A stretch of DNA of 64,000 nt, from positions 1 through 64,000 of the forward strand of contig NZ_JAFIQU010000004.1 of assembly GCF_017355985.1 (NCBI RefSeq), given 5' to 3'. Both the position numbers and the translations under genes were made by a program. The notes below the pieces were generated by a model. It saw only the letters and a program-made list of their open reading frames with translations. It ran no database searches and was not told where the DNA came from. The stretch is from Arenibaculum pallidiluteum. GTDB lineage: Bacteria > Pseudomonadota > Alphaproteobacteria > Azospirillales > Azospirillaceae. Of the stretch, positions 34,244-43,046 are shown one piece after another. The first letter of the stretch is position 1, and each line of letters starts with the position of its first letter.

Positions 34244-34657
34244 ATGCCGCTTATGATCGACACCCGCCTCGGCCCCAGCACGATCGAGGGGCAGGGGCTG
34301 TTCGCGACCGAGTTCCTTCCGGCCGGAACGCCCGTCTGGACCTTCGATGACCGGATCGACCGGATCATCGTGCCGGACGACGCCATGCGGCGCAGCTTCC
34401 CGACCTTCGCACGCATCCTGGAAAGCCACTGCTGCGAGCTCGGGAACGGCTCGATCCTCGTGTTCGGCGATCACGCCTGCTTCGTGAACCATGCTGACGC
34501 GCCGAACATCGGCCGCGCCGTGGCCGACGACTGGCGCGTCTTTCGTGCGCTCCGCCCGATTGCGGCCGGCGAGGAGCTCACCTGCAACTACGAGGAGATC
34601 TGCTCGGCCGTCCGTGCGATCGGCGCAGGCCGCTACCTGGGCCTGGTCGAGGCGTGA
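34244..34657 (+). CDS. SET-domain protein (putative lysine methyltransferase)
   Basis: This 137-residue protein consists of a SET domain alone. It contains STIEGQGLFATEFLPAG, FVNHADAPNIGRAVADDW (the NHxxxPN cofactor motif) and the closing GEELTCNYEEI. SET enzymes transfer a methyl group from S-adenosylmethionine to lysine side chains. The small size, with no pre- or post-SET, is usual for bacterial members. ATG 34244 was chosen by match to family length; one at 34253 is also possible. Its position inside a biosynthesis/export-like operon suggests it modifies a protein or peptide made there, which is inference. Confidence 0.8.
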   Translation: MPLMIDTRLGPSTIEGQGLFATEFLPAGTPVWTFDDRIDRIIVPDDAMRRSFPTFARILESHCCELGNGSILVFGDHACFVNHADAPNIGRAVADDWRVFRALRPIAAGEELTCNYEEICSAVRAIGAGRYLGLVEA

Positions 34658-34724
34658 GCGCCCCGACGGCGCGCCCGCGGATGTCGGAAATGGGCTTGGA
34701 AAAGAGTTCGGAGAAGACCGCGAC

Positions 34725-35531
34725 ATGAGTTCCCGCCCCGTCAGCACCTCGATCGTCGCCGGCGGCAGCCTCGGCCCGGACGATCGGCGCAGGATGTTCG
34801 CGCTCTTCGGCCAGTGGTTCGAGGGATACGGCGAGGACTACTTCGCGCAGGAGGCGGAGGCGCTCGACCACTGCATCCTCCTCCACGACGAGGCGACATC
34901 GGAGCTGGTGGGTTTCGCCACGCTCTACCAGACCGTCGCGGCGGTCGCCGGCCGGACGGTCGGCATCTTCCACACGCCGCACTGCGTGGTCGACCGTGCG
35001 TACTGGGGCACGAACGAGCTGCTCCGCGGCATGGTCGCCTTCATGTTCGACCAGGCTTTGAGGGTCAGGCCGGAGCTTCCCTGGTACTGGCACTACAGCG
35101 CGGTGGGGTATCGCTCCTACCGGTACATGCCGATGCTGTTCGAGCGCTACACGCCCCGGCTCGACCATGCCACGGACGCCTTCGACCGCGAGGTCCGCGA
35201 CTGGGTCGGGCATCGCTACTTCGGACAGTACTACAAGCCCGCCGAGGGCGTCGTGGACTGGAACTGGGCGGGCTACGGGCTGTCCGGCATGGCGCTGGAG
35301 ATCAACGAGGCGAAGCTCGACAGCCCGGCGATCGCCGCCTTCCGCCAGGTCAACCCGCGCTGGGCCGAGGCCGTCGAGATCATCTGCCAGGCCCGCCTGT
35401 CGGAGGACAACGCGACGAAAGTGGCGCGGCGCTGGCTCGCACAGAGCGGCGTTCTTGCCGGCGTCCCGGGCGGCACCCCGGCCCGGCGAGCCGAAACCGT
35501 GCCGGCCGGGGGCGTGCCATGCAGCTGCTGA
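34725..35531 (+). CDS. GNAT-like hypothetical protein
   Basis: This 268-residue soluble protein is not firmly recognised. Its first half has an N-acyltransferase-like layout: a helical start, then LVGFATLYQTVAAVAGRTVG as beta strands, and a tryptophan-rich segment ELPWYWHYSAVGYRSYRY with a tyrosine-rich loop. The second half (VVDWNWAGYGLSGMALEIN onward) is helical. GGAG lies before the ATG. It overlaps the next gene by 13 bases, so it is made together with the exporter. An acyltransferase acting with the reductase-like enzyme is possible. Confidence 0.6.
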   Translation: MSSRPVSTSIVAGGSLGPDDRRRMFALFGQWFEGYGEDYFAQEAEALDHCILLHDEATSELVGFATLYQTVAAVAGRTVGIFHTPHCVVDRAYWGTNELLRGMVAFMFDQALRVRPELPWYWHYSAVGYRSYRYMPMLFERYTPRLDHATDAFDREVRDWVGHRYFGQYYKPAEGVVDWNWAGYGLSGMALEINEAKLDSPAIAAFRQVNPRWAEAVEIICQARLSEDNATKVARRWLAQSGVLAGVPGGTPARRAETVPAGGVPCSC

Positions 35532-37156
35532 TGCTTTTGATCCGGCATGCCGGCGGCATGCTGAAATGGACGGTGCTGTGCCTGGCGGTCTCCGCCCTGG
35601 CGGCCGTGGCGATCCTCGTGATCGTCAATGCCGGCATCGATCCCGCGCTCGAATCCGAGGAGCGCCACCACCTGCTGGTCCTCGGGGCCGGCGCAACGCT
35701 GGTCTATGCCCTCGTGCACCGACAGGCGATGCGGCGGGTGTCCCGGCAGTTCGAGGCGATCATCATCGATCTGCGGGAACGCCTGCTGACGCGGCTGCGC
35801 CATGCGGAGTTCCTCCAGGCCGACAAGATCGACCGGGCTGCCTTCTATTCCGGCATCAGCGCCGAGATGCGGACGATCTCGTACTGCTCGCCGATCATCG
35901 CGGAGATGCTGCACTCCGTTTTCGTGATCGCGGCCATCACGCTCTACATCTTCGTCCATTCGCCGCTGGCGGCGCTGTGCTGCCTGGCCTTCGTCGCAGC
36001 GAGCATCGCAATCGTCGCGGCACGGCGCGTCCAGGCCGAGGAGATCTTCACCGAGGCGAGCGAGCTGGAGAACGTCCTTCTCGGCCATGTCGGCGACATG
36101 ATGGACGGCGCCAAGGAGCTGCGGATGGACGACCGCCGCGCCTCCGAGCTGTCCAGGAAGGTGATGGAGGTCGCGCACGACATTGGCCGGCGGAAGCACG
36201 TCGCCATCGACGCCTATGTCCGGTCCGTCGTGGAATCGCAGGCGGCCTTCAACATCCTCATCCTCTTCGTGATCTTCGTCCTGCCGCAGATCGCGAGCTA
36301 CTCGTTCGAGCTCGTCTCTATCGCGCTGGCGCTGATGTTCGTCGCGGGCCCCGTCCTGACCATCGTGGGGAGCCTGCCGAGCTACATGGGCGCCAACAAT
36401 GCCGCCATGAACGTGCTGGCGCTCGAGAACCGGCTGCCGGTTCCGCGGATCGTCGAAAGCCACGGGGCCGAATCCTGCTTCGACAACTTCAAGGCGATCC
36501 ACCTCAAGGACGCGCTCTTCGGGCATCGCAGCCAGGACGGAAGCGAGTACTGGATCGGCCCCGTCAACCTGACGATCGAGCGCGGCCGCGTGATCCTGGT
36601 CACGGGGGGCAACGGCTCCGGCAAGTCGACGCTCCTGCGCATGCTCCTGGGCCTGTACAGGCTCTACGACGGCCGGATCACGGTCGATTCCATGGTCGTG
36701 GAGCCGAGCACCCTCGGGCAGTACAGGAAGCTCTTCGCGGTCGTCTTCTCGGACAACCACCTGTTCCGGGAGCTCTACGGCATCCAGTCCATCGATGCGG
36801 AGCTTGCCAGGGACATGCTCGAGTTCCTCGAGATCAGCGACAAGGCCAGGATCGAGGGGCGGAGCTTCAGCACGCTGAAGCTGTCGGGAGGACAGCGCAA
36901 GCGCCTGGCGCTGATCGCCGCCATCCTTGAAAAGAAGCCGATCTGCGTTCTCGACGAATGGGCTGCCGACCAGGAGCCTTACTTCCGCGCCAAGTTCTAC
37001 CGCGAAGTCCTGCCCCGGCTGCGCGATCTCGGGATGACGGTCATCGCGATCACCCACGACCGGGAATACCTGTCGGCCGCCGACGTCCACTGGCACGTCG
37101 AGCGCGGCATGGTCGTCTCGGTCCAGGAGGTCGGCGGGCTTCCTCAACCCGCCTGA
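35519..37156 (+). CDS. Cyclic-peptide-type ABC exporter 1
   Basis: This 545-residue half-transporter is of the SyrD/PvdE/YojI class. The membrane domain occupies about 1-310 with DGAKELRMDDRRASELSRKV after helix 4. The ATPase has Walker A TGGNGSGKSTLL, SDNHLFRELYG in the Q-loop region, signature LSGGQRKRLALIAA, Walker B CVLDEWAADQEPYFR and switch histidine IAITHDREYL. The DEWAADQ form of Walker B is diagnostic for this class. It closes the rightward group and is followed by a 13-bp hairpin. It probably exports a peptide, siderophore precursor or lipopeptide. Confidence 0.83.
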   Translation: MQLLMLLIRHAGGMLKWTVLCLAVSALAAVAILVIVNAGIDPALESEERHHLLVLGAGATLVYALVHRQAMRRVSRQFEAIIIDLRERLLTRLRHAEFLQADKIDRAAFYSGISAEMRTISYCSPIIAEMLHSVFVIAAITLYIFVHSPLAALCCLAFVAASIAIVAARRVQAEEIFTEASELENVLLGHVGDMMDGAKELRMDDRRASELSRKVMEVAHDIGRRKHVAIDAYVRSVVESQAAFNILILFVIFVLPQIASYSFELVSIALALMFVAGPVLTIVGSLPSYMGANNAAMNVLALENRLPVPRIVESHGAESCFDNFKAIHLKDALFGHRSQDGSEYWIGPVNLTIERGRVILVTGGNGSGKSTLLRMLLGLYRLYDGRITVDSMVVEPSTLGQYRKLFAVVFSDNHLFRELYGIQSIDAELARDMLEFLEISDKARIEGRSFSTLKLSGGQRKRLALIAAILEKKPICVLDEWAADQEPYFRAKFYREVLPRLRDLGMTVIAITHDREYLSAADVHWHVERGMVVSVQEVGGLPQPA

Positions 37157-37173
37157 TCTGCGCTTCGCGCGCT

Positions 37174-37207
37174 GCGCGGCGCCTGCCGAATGGAGCAGGC
37201 GCCGCGC
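37174..37207. terminator. Strong bidirectional terminator hairpin
   Basis: GCGCGGCGCCTGC and its exact complement (13 bp) flank an 8-base loop between the convergent exporter and binding-protein genes. It is the strongest hairpin seen in the window and sits in a 55-base gap, so it should separate the two operons. Confidence 0.7.
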
Positions 37208-37211
37208 GCCC

Positions 37212-37970
37212 TCACTCGGACAGCCAGGACCTGATGATCCGGTCCACCGTGCCGTCGGCGATCAGCTCGTTCATCGCCTTCTCGAAGCGCTCGGCCTTCG
37301 CGGCCCTCTGCTTCGGAAAGGCGACATAGCGCGGGAAGTCGCCGACCTTCATGCCGACGATCTTCACACGCTCGAGCTTGCCGTCCTCGTCGGCGGAATA
37401 GAGCAAGCTCTGACGGTCACCGATCAGGATGTCGACGCGGCCGTTTATCAGCCGGCGGATGTTCGTGGTCGCGTTCGCGCCGGCGAGCTTCGCGATCTCG
37501 GCATCGTTGTCGAAGGAAGGGGCGTAGGTGAAGCCGCGGATGGTGCCGACGCGATAGCCGCGGAGGTCCGCGATGTCCTTGATGTCGAAATTCCGGTTGC
37601 TCGTCGTCAGCAGCACGGTCTCGCCCGTCCGGAAGGGACCGACCATCCGGTACCGCTCCATCCGCTCGGGGGAGGCGATGAACTGGAAGGCCAGGTCAAC
37701 CTGGTTGGTGTCGACGGCCTCGACGACCTCGGACCAGCTCATCGGGCGGTGGATCGGCGACACCCCGATCCGTTTCAGGACCGCTTCGATGATCTGGGTA
37801 TCGACGCCCGTGCGCTTGCCCTTCAGGGTGAAGTTGTAGGGCGGGAAGTTCTGGTCCGACGCGACTGTCCAGAGCTCAGTCGCAGAAGCCCCGGCCGAGG
37901 CCATGCCCAGCAGGAGCGCGGCCGCCGCCGCGAGGCGGCCGATCCGGCGGATAGGGAACAGGTGTTTCAC
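37212..37970 (-). CDS. Family-3 solute-binding protein (orphan)
   Basis: This 252-residue periplasmic binding protein has a signal peptide (about 1-30, ending AGASA) and the core LWTVASDQNFPPYNFTLKGK. Further motifs are VDLAFQFIASPERMERY and YRVGTIRGFTYAPSFDNDAE. Amino acids or similar small ligands are usual for the family. No importer permease or ATPase is encoded nearby; instead it ends a leftward operon of exporter halves and an SPFH protein. A paralogue with the identical PPYNFTLKGK begins at 63827. A sensing role with these membrane systems is more likely than uptake, but this is inference. Confidence 0.78.
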   Translation of the reverse strand: MKHLFPIRRIGRLAAAAALLLGMASAGASATELWTVASDQNFPPYNFTLKGKRTGVDTQIIEAVLKRIGVSPIHRPMSWSEVVEAVDTNQVDLAFQFIASPERMERYRMVGPFRTGETVLLTTSNRNFDIKDIADLRGYRVGTIRGFTYAPSFDNDAEIAKLAGANATTNIRRLINGRVDILIGDRQSLLYSADEDGKLERVKIVGMKVGDFPRYVAFPKQRAAKAERFEKAMNELIADGTVDRIIRSWLSE

Positions 37971-38003
37971 GAACGCGCCTTCATGCCTTGCGTGCGAAAG
38001 GGA

Positions 38004-39596
38004 TCACGCCGGGACCGCCTCGCGCGCGAGATCCACGCGCAGATCGGCGGACCTGGCAAGGTCCGGCTGACGGGTCAGCAGGACGATCGTGCGCCCGGCC
38101 GAGGTCAGGCGAGGAAGCACGGAGGCCAGGAAATTCGCCCGCCAGGCGGGATCCGCGCCGTCGAGGATGCCGTCGAGCACGACGATGGGACGGTCCGACA
38201 GGGCCGAGCGCGCGACCTCGACATGCATTCGCTCGGCCGCCGACAACGCGATGCCGTCGCGCAGCGCCGAGCGCTCCCTGGCGCCGAGCCTCATGAGGTC
38301 CAGCAACGCGGAGGCCTCGGCGGTGCCGGCCGGCGCGACGCCCATGCCCTGGCCGCCGCATTCCTCGGCGAGGGCGAAGAGCTGCCGAAGCGAAGGCCGC
38401 GTCTCGGGTCCGACCACCGCGCGGTCGACCCAGATCCTGCCCGATGCGGGCTCGGCCAGGCCCATGAGCACGTCGGCCAGCCGGGTCTTCCCGGAACCGG
38501 CGGGACCCACGATCGCGACGAACCGTCCACGGCCGATGGTGATGTCGAGCGGGGCGGATTCCGCTCCCGCCGCTTCGGGGGCGTCGGTTCGGATCCCCTC
38601 CAGGCGCAGTTCCGCGAAGGCCATGAAGCGGTCGTCCGGCCGGGCCTCCGCAAGACCGCCCTCGCGTCCGAGATCCATGATCTGCCTGGCTGCGACGTCG
38701 GCGGCGTCGAACAGAGGCATCGTGTTGAGCGCGGCCGAGAGGGGCCCGAACAGGAAGATGGCCACCGCCGCCGCGCCCAGCATCCTGTCCTGGAATCCGG
38801 GGTCCACCAGCGGGACCATGAAGATCAGGCCCCCGAGCAGCAGGAAGTAGAGGATCTGCTGCACCGTGCTGTCCTGCGCGATGTCCCGGTGGGTCGAGCG
38901 GTGCAAGGCGGCGATCGCGTGGATGTCGGCCAGCAGCCGGCCCTTCAGCCCCCCGCTGGATCCCTGGTCGAGCGCAAGCCGCCGCCTCTGCGACGACAGG
39001 CTCAGCAGGGTACGGTAGGCCGAGCGCTGATGATCCCGGATGGCCTCGAACGGTGCCGCCGTGCCCCATCGCCCGAGCGTCCGGCTTGCGGCGATCAGGA
39101 GCAGGATCACGGATGCGAGGATGCAGGCGATCTTCGAGACCGCTGCCAGGTAGACCAGACCGCAGAGCACGAGCACGAAGGACTGGACGGCGACGACGAT
39201 GCAGGCGGCCAACGCCGACGGGATCGCCGGATCGGTCAGCAGGCTGACGGCCTCGGCCGCATGGTCCGCCCGGGACTTATCGGCTCCGGACCGGCTGCCG
39301 GCGCCCGCGTTCCGCCCGATGCCATGGATGACCGCCTCGGCCGCGGACTGCAGGCTCTGGACGAGGGTGTCCATGGCGCGCCGAAGCAGAAACGTCTGCG
39401 CGGCGTAGAACAGCAGGCATCCCAGGAGCAGGACACCGAGATCGCGGGCAGCCCACCGCGTCTCCGGCGCGGCGTCCGCCGCGAGCGTCACGGTCAGCCC
39501 CAGCCCGAGTTCCAGCGCGGCGATGGCGACGAAGGCGGCCGCCATCCAGAGCACGGAAGGCGGCGCATGGCGGCGCAGGAGGATCAGCAGGTGCAT
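38004..39596 (-). CDS. Degenerate cyclic-peptide-type ABC exporter half
   Basis: This 530-residue half-transporter has an N-terminal membrane domain (about 1-320) and a C-terminal ATPase domain that has lost key residues. Walker A is intact (GPAGSGKTRLADVL). The signature reads ALSAAERMHVEVARS instead of LSGGQ, and Walker B reads PIVVLDGILDGADPAWR, so the catalytic glutamate is replaced by glycine. The switch histidine position reads LTRQPD. It lies 13 bases after a fully canonical half of the same class. The two probably form a heterodimer with one active site, as in several ABC exporters. Confidence 0.75.
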   Translation of the reverse strand: MHLLILLRRHAPPSVLWMAAAFVAIAALELGLGLTVTLAADAAPETRWAARDLGVLLLGCLLFYAAQTFLLRRAMDTLVQSLQSAAEAVIHGIGRNAGAGSRSGADKSRADHAAEAVSLLTDPAIPSALAACIVVAVQSFVLVLCGLVYLAAVSKIACILASVILLLIAASRTLGRWGTAAPFEAIRDHQRSAYRTLLSLSSQRRRLALDQGSSGGLKGRLLADIHAIAALHRSTHRDIAQDSTVQQILYFLLLGGLIFMVPLVDPGFQDRMLGAAAVAIFLFGPLSAALNTMPLFDAADVAARQIMDLGREGGLAEARPDDRFMAFAELRLEGIRTDAPEAAGAESAPLDITIGRGRFVAIVGPAGSGKTRLADVLMGLAEPASGRIWVDRAVVGPETRPSLRQLFALAEECGGQGMGVAPAGTAEASALLDLMRLGARERSALRDGIALSAAERMHVEVARSALSDRPIVVLDGILDGADPAWRANFLASVLPRLTSAGRTIVLLTRQPDLARSADLRVDLAREAVPA

Positions 39597-39609
39597 GGCC
39601 GGTCGTCCC

Positions 39610-41292
39610 TCAGGCTGCTTCGACGGGCGCGAGGGCAGGCGGCCCGGCGTCGGCGCTCACCGCCCCGGATGGGGCGGCGCGGACGACGTGCAGCCGGCCG
39701 TCCTCCATGTGCAGGTGCATGTCGGCGATGTCGAAGAACCTGTCGTCGTGCGTGATCGCGATCACCGTCACGCCGGCATCCTTCAGCATCGGAAGGACGA
39801 CCCGGTAGAACTTCTCGCGGAAATAGGGATCCTGGTCCGCCGCCCATTCGTCGAAGATGCAGACGGGCCGCCGCTCGAGCAGCGCCGCGATCAGGGCCAG
39901 GCGCTTGCGCTGGCCACCCGACAGCATGACGTTGGTGAAGCGGCGATCCCTGATCTGGGCCTTGTGGCCGATCTCCAGGATCTCGAACAGCCTGTCGGCG
40001 TAGGCCTGATCGATCTCCTCGATGCCGTACAGCTCCGTGAACAGGTGGTTGTCCGAGAAGACCGCGGAGAAGAGGTCGCGATAGGCCGGCAGGTTCGATG
40101 CGTCGATCACGTTTCCGTCGAGCCAGATCGTTCCCCGGTCCGGCGAGTACAGTCCGGTCAGCAGCCGGATCAGCGTCGTCTTGCCCGAGCCGTTGCCGCC
40201 GGTGATGAACACGGTCTGTCCGCGTTCGATCGTGACCGTGATCGGGCCGACGGTGAAGCCGCCTTCGCCGGTCGCGTCGCGGTGCTGGTACAGGAGCCAC
40301 TCCAGGCGCAGCGTCCGAAACTCCCGGAACGGCTCCTGGTCCGACGCGGCCTCCGCATCCATGGCCGCGAGCCGGCGACGGAGGGAGAGGATTGCGCTCG
40401 CCGCCGCGTTGACGTTGGCGACGGTCGGCAGGACCGACACCACCGAGGAAAGCGGGCCGATCAGGAACAGCGATGCCGTCGTCGTCATCACGACGACGTC
40501 GACGAAGGTCGGGCTGAGGATCGGCACGACGAAGACCATGAGCCCGGCCAGGATGAAGAACATCACCTGGGACAGCGCGAAGTGGCGGGAGTGCAGCATC
40601 TGCGTCGTCACGCGATGCTCGGCCACCTCCGTCGCAAGGGCAGTGAAGTCGCGTTCCAGCTCGCTTCCGCGCAGCCGGTTCATCTTCACTTCCTTGAACC
40701 CGTCGACGAGATCGTTGGTCCGCGTGACGAGCTGGTTCTCCTTCCGGTACGCCTCGGCCAGCCGGGTCCGGATCTCCTTGGACCGGCCGTAATGCACCAT
40801 CGCGCCCACAACCGTGCAGGCGGACCACATGATGAAGGCCGTCATGGACAGCCAGGCCATGTAGACCAGCGTGCAGAGGACGAGGACCGCCGACTGGCCC
40901 GCGACCACGATCGCGGGCGTAGCCTGGCTGAGGACCCGTGTCTCGCGGCTGATGCAGGCGAAGAGCTCGGCGCGGTTGATGCCCTCGATGCTGGGCAGGC
41001 TGGTCTTGCGCACTGCCGCGAAGAGCGCGACGCGATAGTCCTCGATCGTCCGTTCGACGTCGGTCGCGACGCGGCGCATCAGCTTCTGCTGGACGAGGAC
41101 GAACAGCACGATCGCGATCGCGAACATCACCGCGAAGCGGAGCGTCGCGTCGCGGTCGCCGACGACGCCCGTCGCGGCGTTGATGGTGGCCAGCACCAGC
41201 GTGTTCGAGAGACCTGCCAGGAAGGCCATCACGGCCAGGCTGCGGCGATGCCGTGCCAGATGCCGGCTGAGAAGTTCCAGGAGAGGGGGCAT
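39610..41292 (-). CDS. Cyclic-peptide-type ABC exporter 2 (canonical half)
   Basis: This 560-residue half-transporter resembles the one at 35519-37156. It carries the membrane domain (1-320) with DGFKEVKMNRLRGSELERDF, Walker A TGGNGSGKTTLIRLL, SDNHLFTELYG, signature LSGGQRKRLALIAALLE, Walker B CIFDEWAADQDPYFREKFYR and switch histidine IAITHDDRFF. All catalytic residues are present. It lies between the SPFH gene and the degenerate half in one leftward operon. Two related exporters in opposite orientations flank a solute-binding protein gene, which suggests duplication within the locus. Confidence 0.83.
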   Translation of the reverse strand: MPPLLELLSRHLARHRRSLAVMAFLAGLSNTLVLATINAATGVVGDRDATLRFAVMFAIAIVLFVLVQQKLMRRVATDVERTIEDYRVALFAAVRKTSLPSIEGINRAELFACISRETRVLSQATPAIVVAGQSAVLVLCTLVYMAWLSMTAFIMWSACTVVGAMVHYGRSKEIRTRLAEAYRKENQLVTRTNDLVDGFKEVKMNRLRGSELERDFTALATEVAEHRVTTQMLHSRHFALSQVMFFILAGLMVFVVPILSPTFVDVVVMTTTASLFLIGPLSSVVSVLPTVANVNAAASAILSLRRRLAAMDAEAASDQEPFREFRTLRLEWLLYQHRDATGEGGFTVGPITVTIERGQTVFITGGNGSGKTTLIRLLTGLYSPDRGTIWLDGNVIDASNLPAYRDLFSAVFSDNHLFTELYGIEEIDQAYADRLFEILEIGHKAQIRDRRFTNVMLSGGQRKRLALIAALLERRPVCIFDEWAADQDPYFREKFYRVVLPMLKDAGVTVIAITHDDRFFDIADMHLHMEDGRLHVVRAAPSGAVSADAGPPALAPVEAA

Positions 41293-41323
41293 TCTTCGCC
41301 TTCCGACAGGTCGTCTGCAGCCG

Positions 41324-42610
41324 TCACTTCGACTTTTCTACGGTCTTCTCCGCCGCCTGCCTGCGGTCGCCCCCGCTCGGCTGATCACCCTTGCCGGGCT
41401 GCTCGCTCCTGCCGGCCTGCTCGCCGCCCTGATAGCCCGCCGCACCCGGCTTCGCGCCGGCATCGCTGCGCCGTCCCGCGGTCTCGGCCAGCTCCGCCGG
41501 GCGCGACGGCTCGGCGGTCTTGCCCGGCAGATCGGCCCTGGCTGCGGGGGCGGAAGGCGGCGTGTTGGCCGGCGGATGGCCGTCCACGGGCTGCTGCGGA
41601 GCGGCGGCGTCGAGGGCCGCGCCCGCCTCGTTGCCGGTGTTGAGGATCAGGGGCAGTCCGTTCTGGCCCGAGCCGATCACGACAACCTTCGCATTGGGCG
41701 AGCGGGCCAGCTCCAGGGTCGCCTCGATCCCGCGCCAGCGCAGATAGTTCTCCGTGATGCCGGTGTTGACGGTGTCCTGGAAGCTCTTGATGCCCTGCGC
41801 TTCGACCTGCTTGCGCTGGCTCTCGAAGGCCTCGCGCTGCAGGCGGAACTCGTATTCCTGCGCGAACTGGTCCTGCTGGACCTTGCGCTCGATGGAGGTG
41901 ACGAGAGCCTCGGGCAGGACCACGTTGCGGATCAGGACGTCCTGCACGAAGACATAGCCGCGCAGGGCCTCGTCCGTACCCGCGACACTCGCGGTCTGCT
42001 GCGGCGCCCGCGCCCCGATCACCCCGCGGTACATCAGGCGATCCACGAGCTGATCGTAGATCTCCTCCTGGATCTTCTGGCGGCGCTGGGCATACAGCTC
42101 GTCCGCCTTGTAGCGGGATATGATCTCGCGAACGACGGAGCCCACCTCGGGAACGATCAGGCTGGTGAGGTATTCGGATCCGACCGTCTGGTGGAGCGTG
42201 CCGAGATAGTCGCCGATGAGCCGGTAGCGGATCGTGATGTCCGTGGTCACCACGAGGCCGTCATTGGCGATGGACTCGTAGGAGCGGGAATCCTCCTTGA
42301 GGCGCAGATCGTAGATCTCGATCCGGTCCCAGGGGTAGGTCAGGTTGATCCCCTCCGGAAGGGCCGGAAGCATCTGCGTTCCGCCGTGGAAGCGCTTCCA
42401 GAGGACGCCGCCATGGCCCGCGGGGATGAAGTAGACGATCGACGGCAGGAAGTAGACGAGCCCGAACAGCCCGACCAGCAGACCGATCATCAGGTTCCGT
42501 TGCTGCCGCCGGAACCAGGACACGAGCCGGCTCCCTGCGCCACTGCGGCTGGGCGCGGCCTGCTCCGGCGTGGGGCTTGTGCCAATTTCCGCGTCCGCGG
42601 TGACAGACAT
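41324..42610 (-). CDS. SPFH/prohibitin-like membrane protein
   Basis: This 428-residue protein has one membrane segment (about 40-62, LMIGLLVGLFGLVYFLPSIV) and a prohibitin-like SPFH domain (about 65-290) containing FHGGTQMLPALPEGINL and ITIRYRLIGDYLGTLHQ. A charged coiled-coil (QREAFESQRKQVEAQG) follows, then LARSPNAKVVVIGSGQNGLP. The C-terminal ~100 residues are low-complexity, Pro/Ala/Gly/Lys-rich. SPFH proteins form rings that organise membrane microdomains or regulate proteases. Lying before two exporter halves, it may scaffold them; that is inference. Confidence 0.83.
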   Translation of the reverse strand: MSVTADAEIGTSPTPEQAAPSRSGAGSRLVSWFRRQQRNLMIGLLVGLFGLVYFLPSIVYFIPAGHGGVLWKRFHGGTQMLPALPEGINLTYPWDRIEIYDLRLKEDSRSYESIANDGLVVTTDITIRYRLIGDYLGTLHQTVGSEYLTSLIVPEVGSVVREIISRYKADELYAQRRQKIQEEIYDQLVDRLMYRGVIGARAPQQTASVAGTDEALRGYVFVQDVLIRNVVLPEALVTSIERKVQQDQFAQEYEFRLQREAFESQRKQVEAQGIKSFQDTVNTGITENYLRWRGIEATLELARSPNAKVVVIGSGQNGLPLILNTGNEAGAALDAAAPQQPVDGHPPANTPPSAPAARADLPGKTAEPSRPAELAETAGRRSDAGAKPGAAGYQGGEQAGRSEQPGKGDQPSGGDRRQAAEKTVEKSK

Positions 42611-42827
42611 CCGATGTTCCTTTTCTCGATCCGGGTCCGGGGATCCTCAGGGGCGGAAACGGTCCTGCGCCCGCCCGGTCCGGCCACCATCGGGAAGCCC
42701 CAGCCGGGAGAGTCCCGTCCGACGGACCGGCCCGGGCGGCCGTTTTGATCACGTTATGGTTAATTCTTGCTCAACACGGCCACCGGCCCGCGCGAGCCCC
42801 GAAAGGGAACTCGGGGCGGAGGGGCCT
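42611..42827. other. Intergenic region upstream of the SPFH gene
   Basis: The 217 bases contain an AT-rich segment (42740-42775, GTTATGGTTAATTCTTG) in otherwise GC-rich sequence, probably a promoter for the SPFH-exporter genes. No gene is seen. Confidence 0.35.
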
Positions 42828-43016
42828 TCAGGGGCGGGGCGACGGCACCCCTTCGCGCTTGGGCGCCGAGCTGGTGACGACGAGGAACACCAGCGTGACG
42901 AGGGGCGTCAGGAAGAGCGAGGCGAGGAAGTACAGCAGAAACCCGCCTCGGCGGTCCAAGGCGCACAGTGCCACGATGACGCAGGCCAGGACGTGGAGGA
43001 AGAGGAGCGTCGACAT
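42828..43016 (-). CDS. Tiny two-helix membrane protein A
   Basis: This 62-residue protein has two predicted membrane helices: LLFLHVLACVIVALCAL and FLLYFLASLFLTPLVTLVFL. They are joined by the basic turn DRRGG, and a short polar tail follows. AGAGGA precedes the ATG. It is a paralogue of the next gene upstream (shared RRGGFLLYF and TP..L). No family is recognised. Its position between DUF697-like and SPFH genes suggests a subunit or partner of a membrane assembly. Confidence 0.65.
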   Translation of the reverse strand: MSTLLFLHVLACVIVALCALDRRGGFLLYFLASLFLTPLVTLVFLVVTSSAPKREGVPSPRP

Positions 43017-43046
43017 GCTGGTGATCCTCTCGCGGAGGCCGGATCG

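Noticed and set aside
35273-37147. A 624-codon minus-strand frame opposite the exporter at 35519-37156
   Set aside because: The composition is typical of a GC-rich shadow frame and there is no ribosome site; the plus strand has all ABC motifs.
37749-39755. A 668-codon open frame on the plus strand opposite the degenerate exporter gene
   Set aside because: Its composition is Arg/Gly/Asp/Gln-rich with no domain, while the opposite strand encodes a clear ABC protein. Long antisense frames are expected at this GC content.
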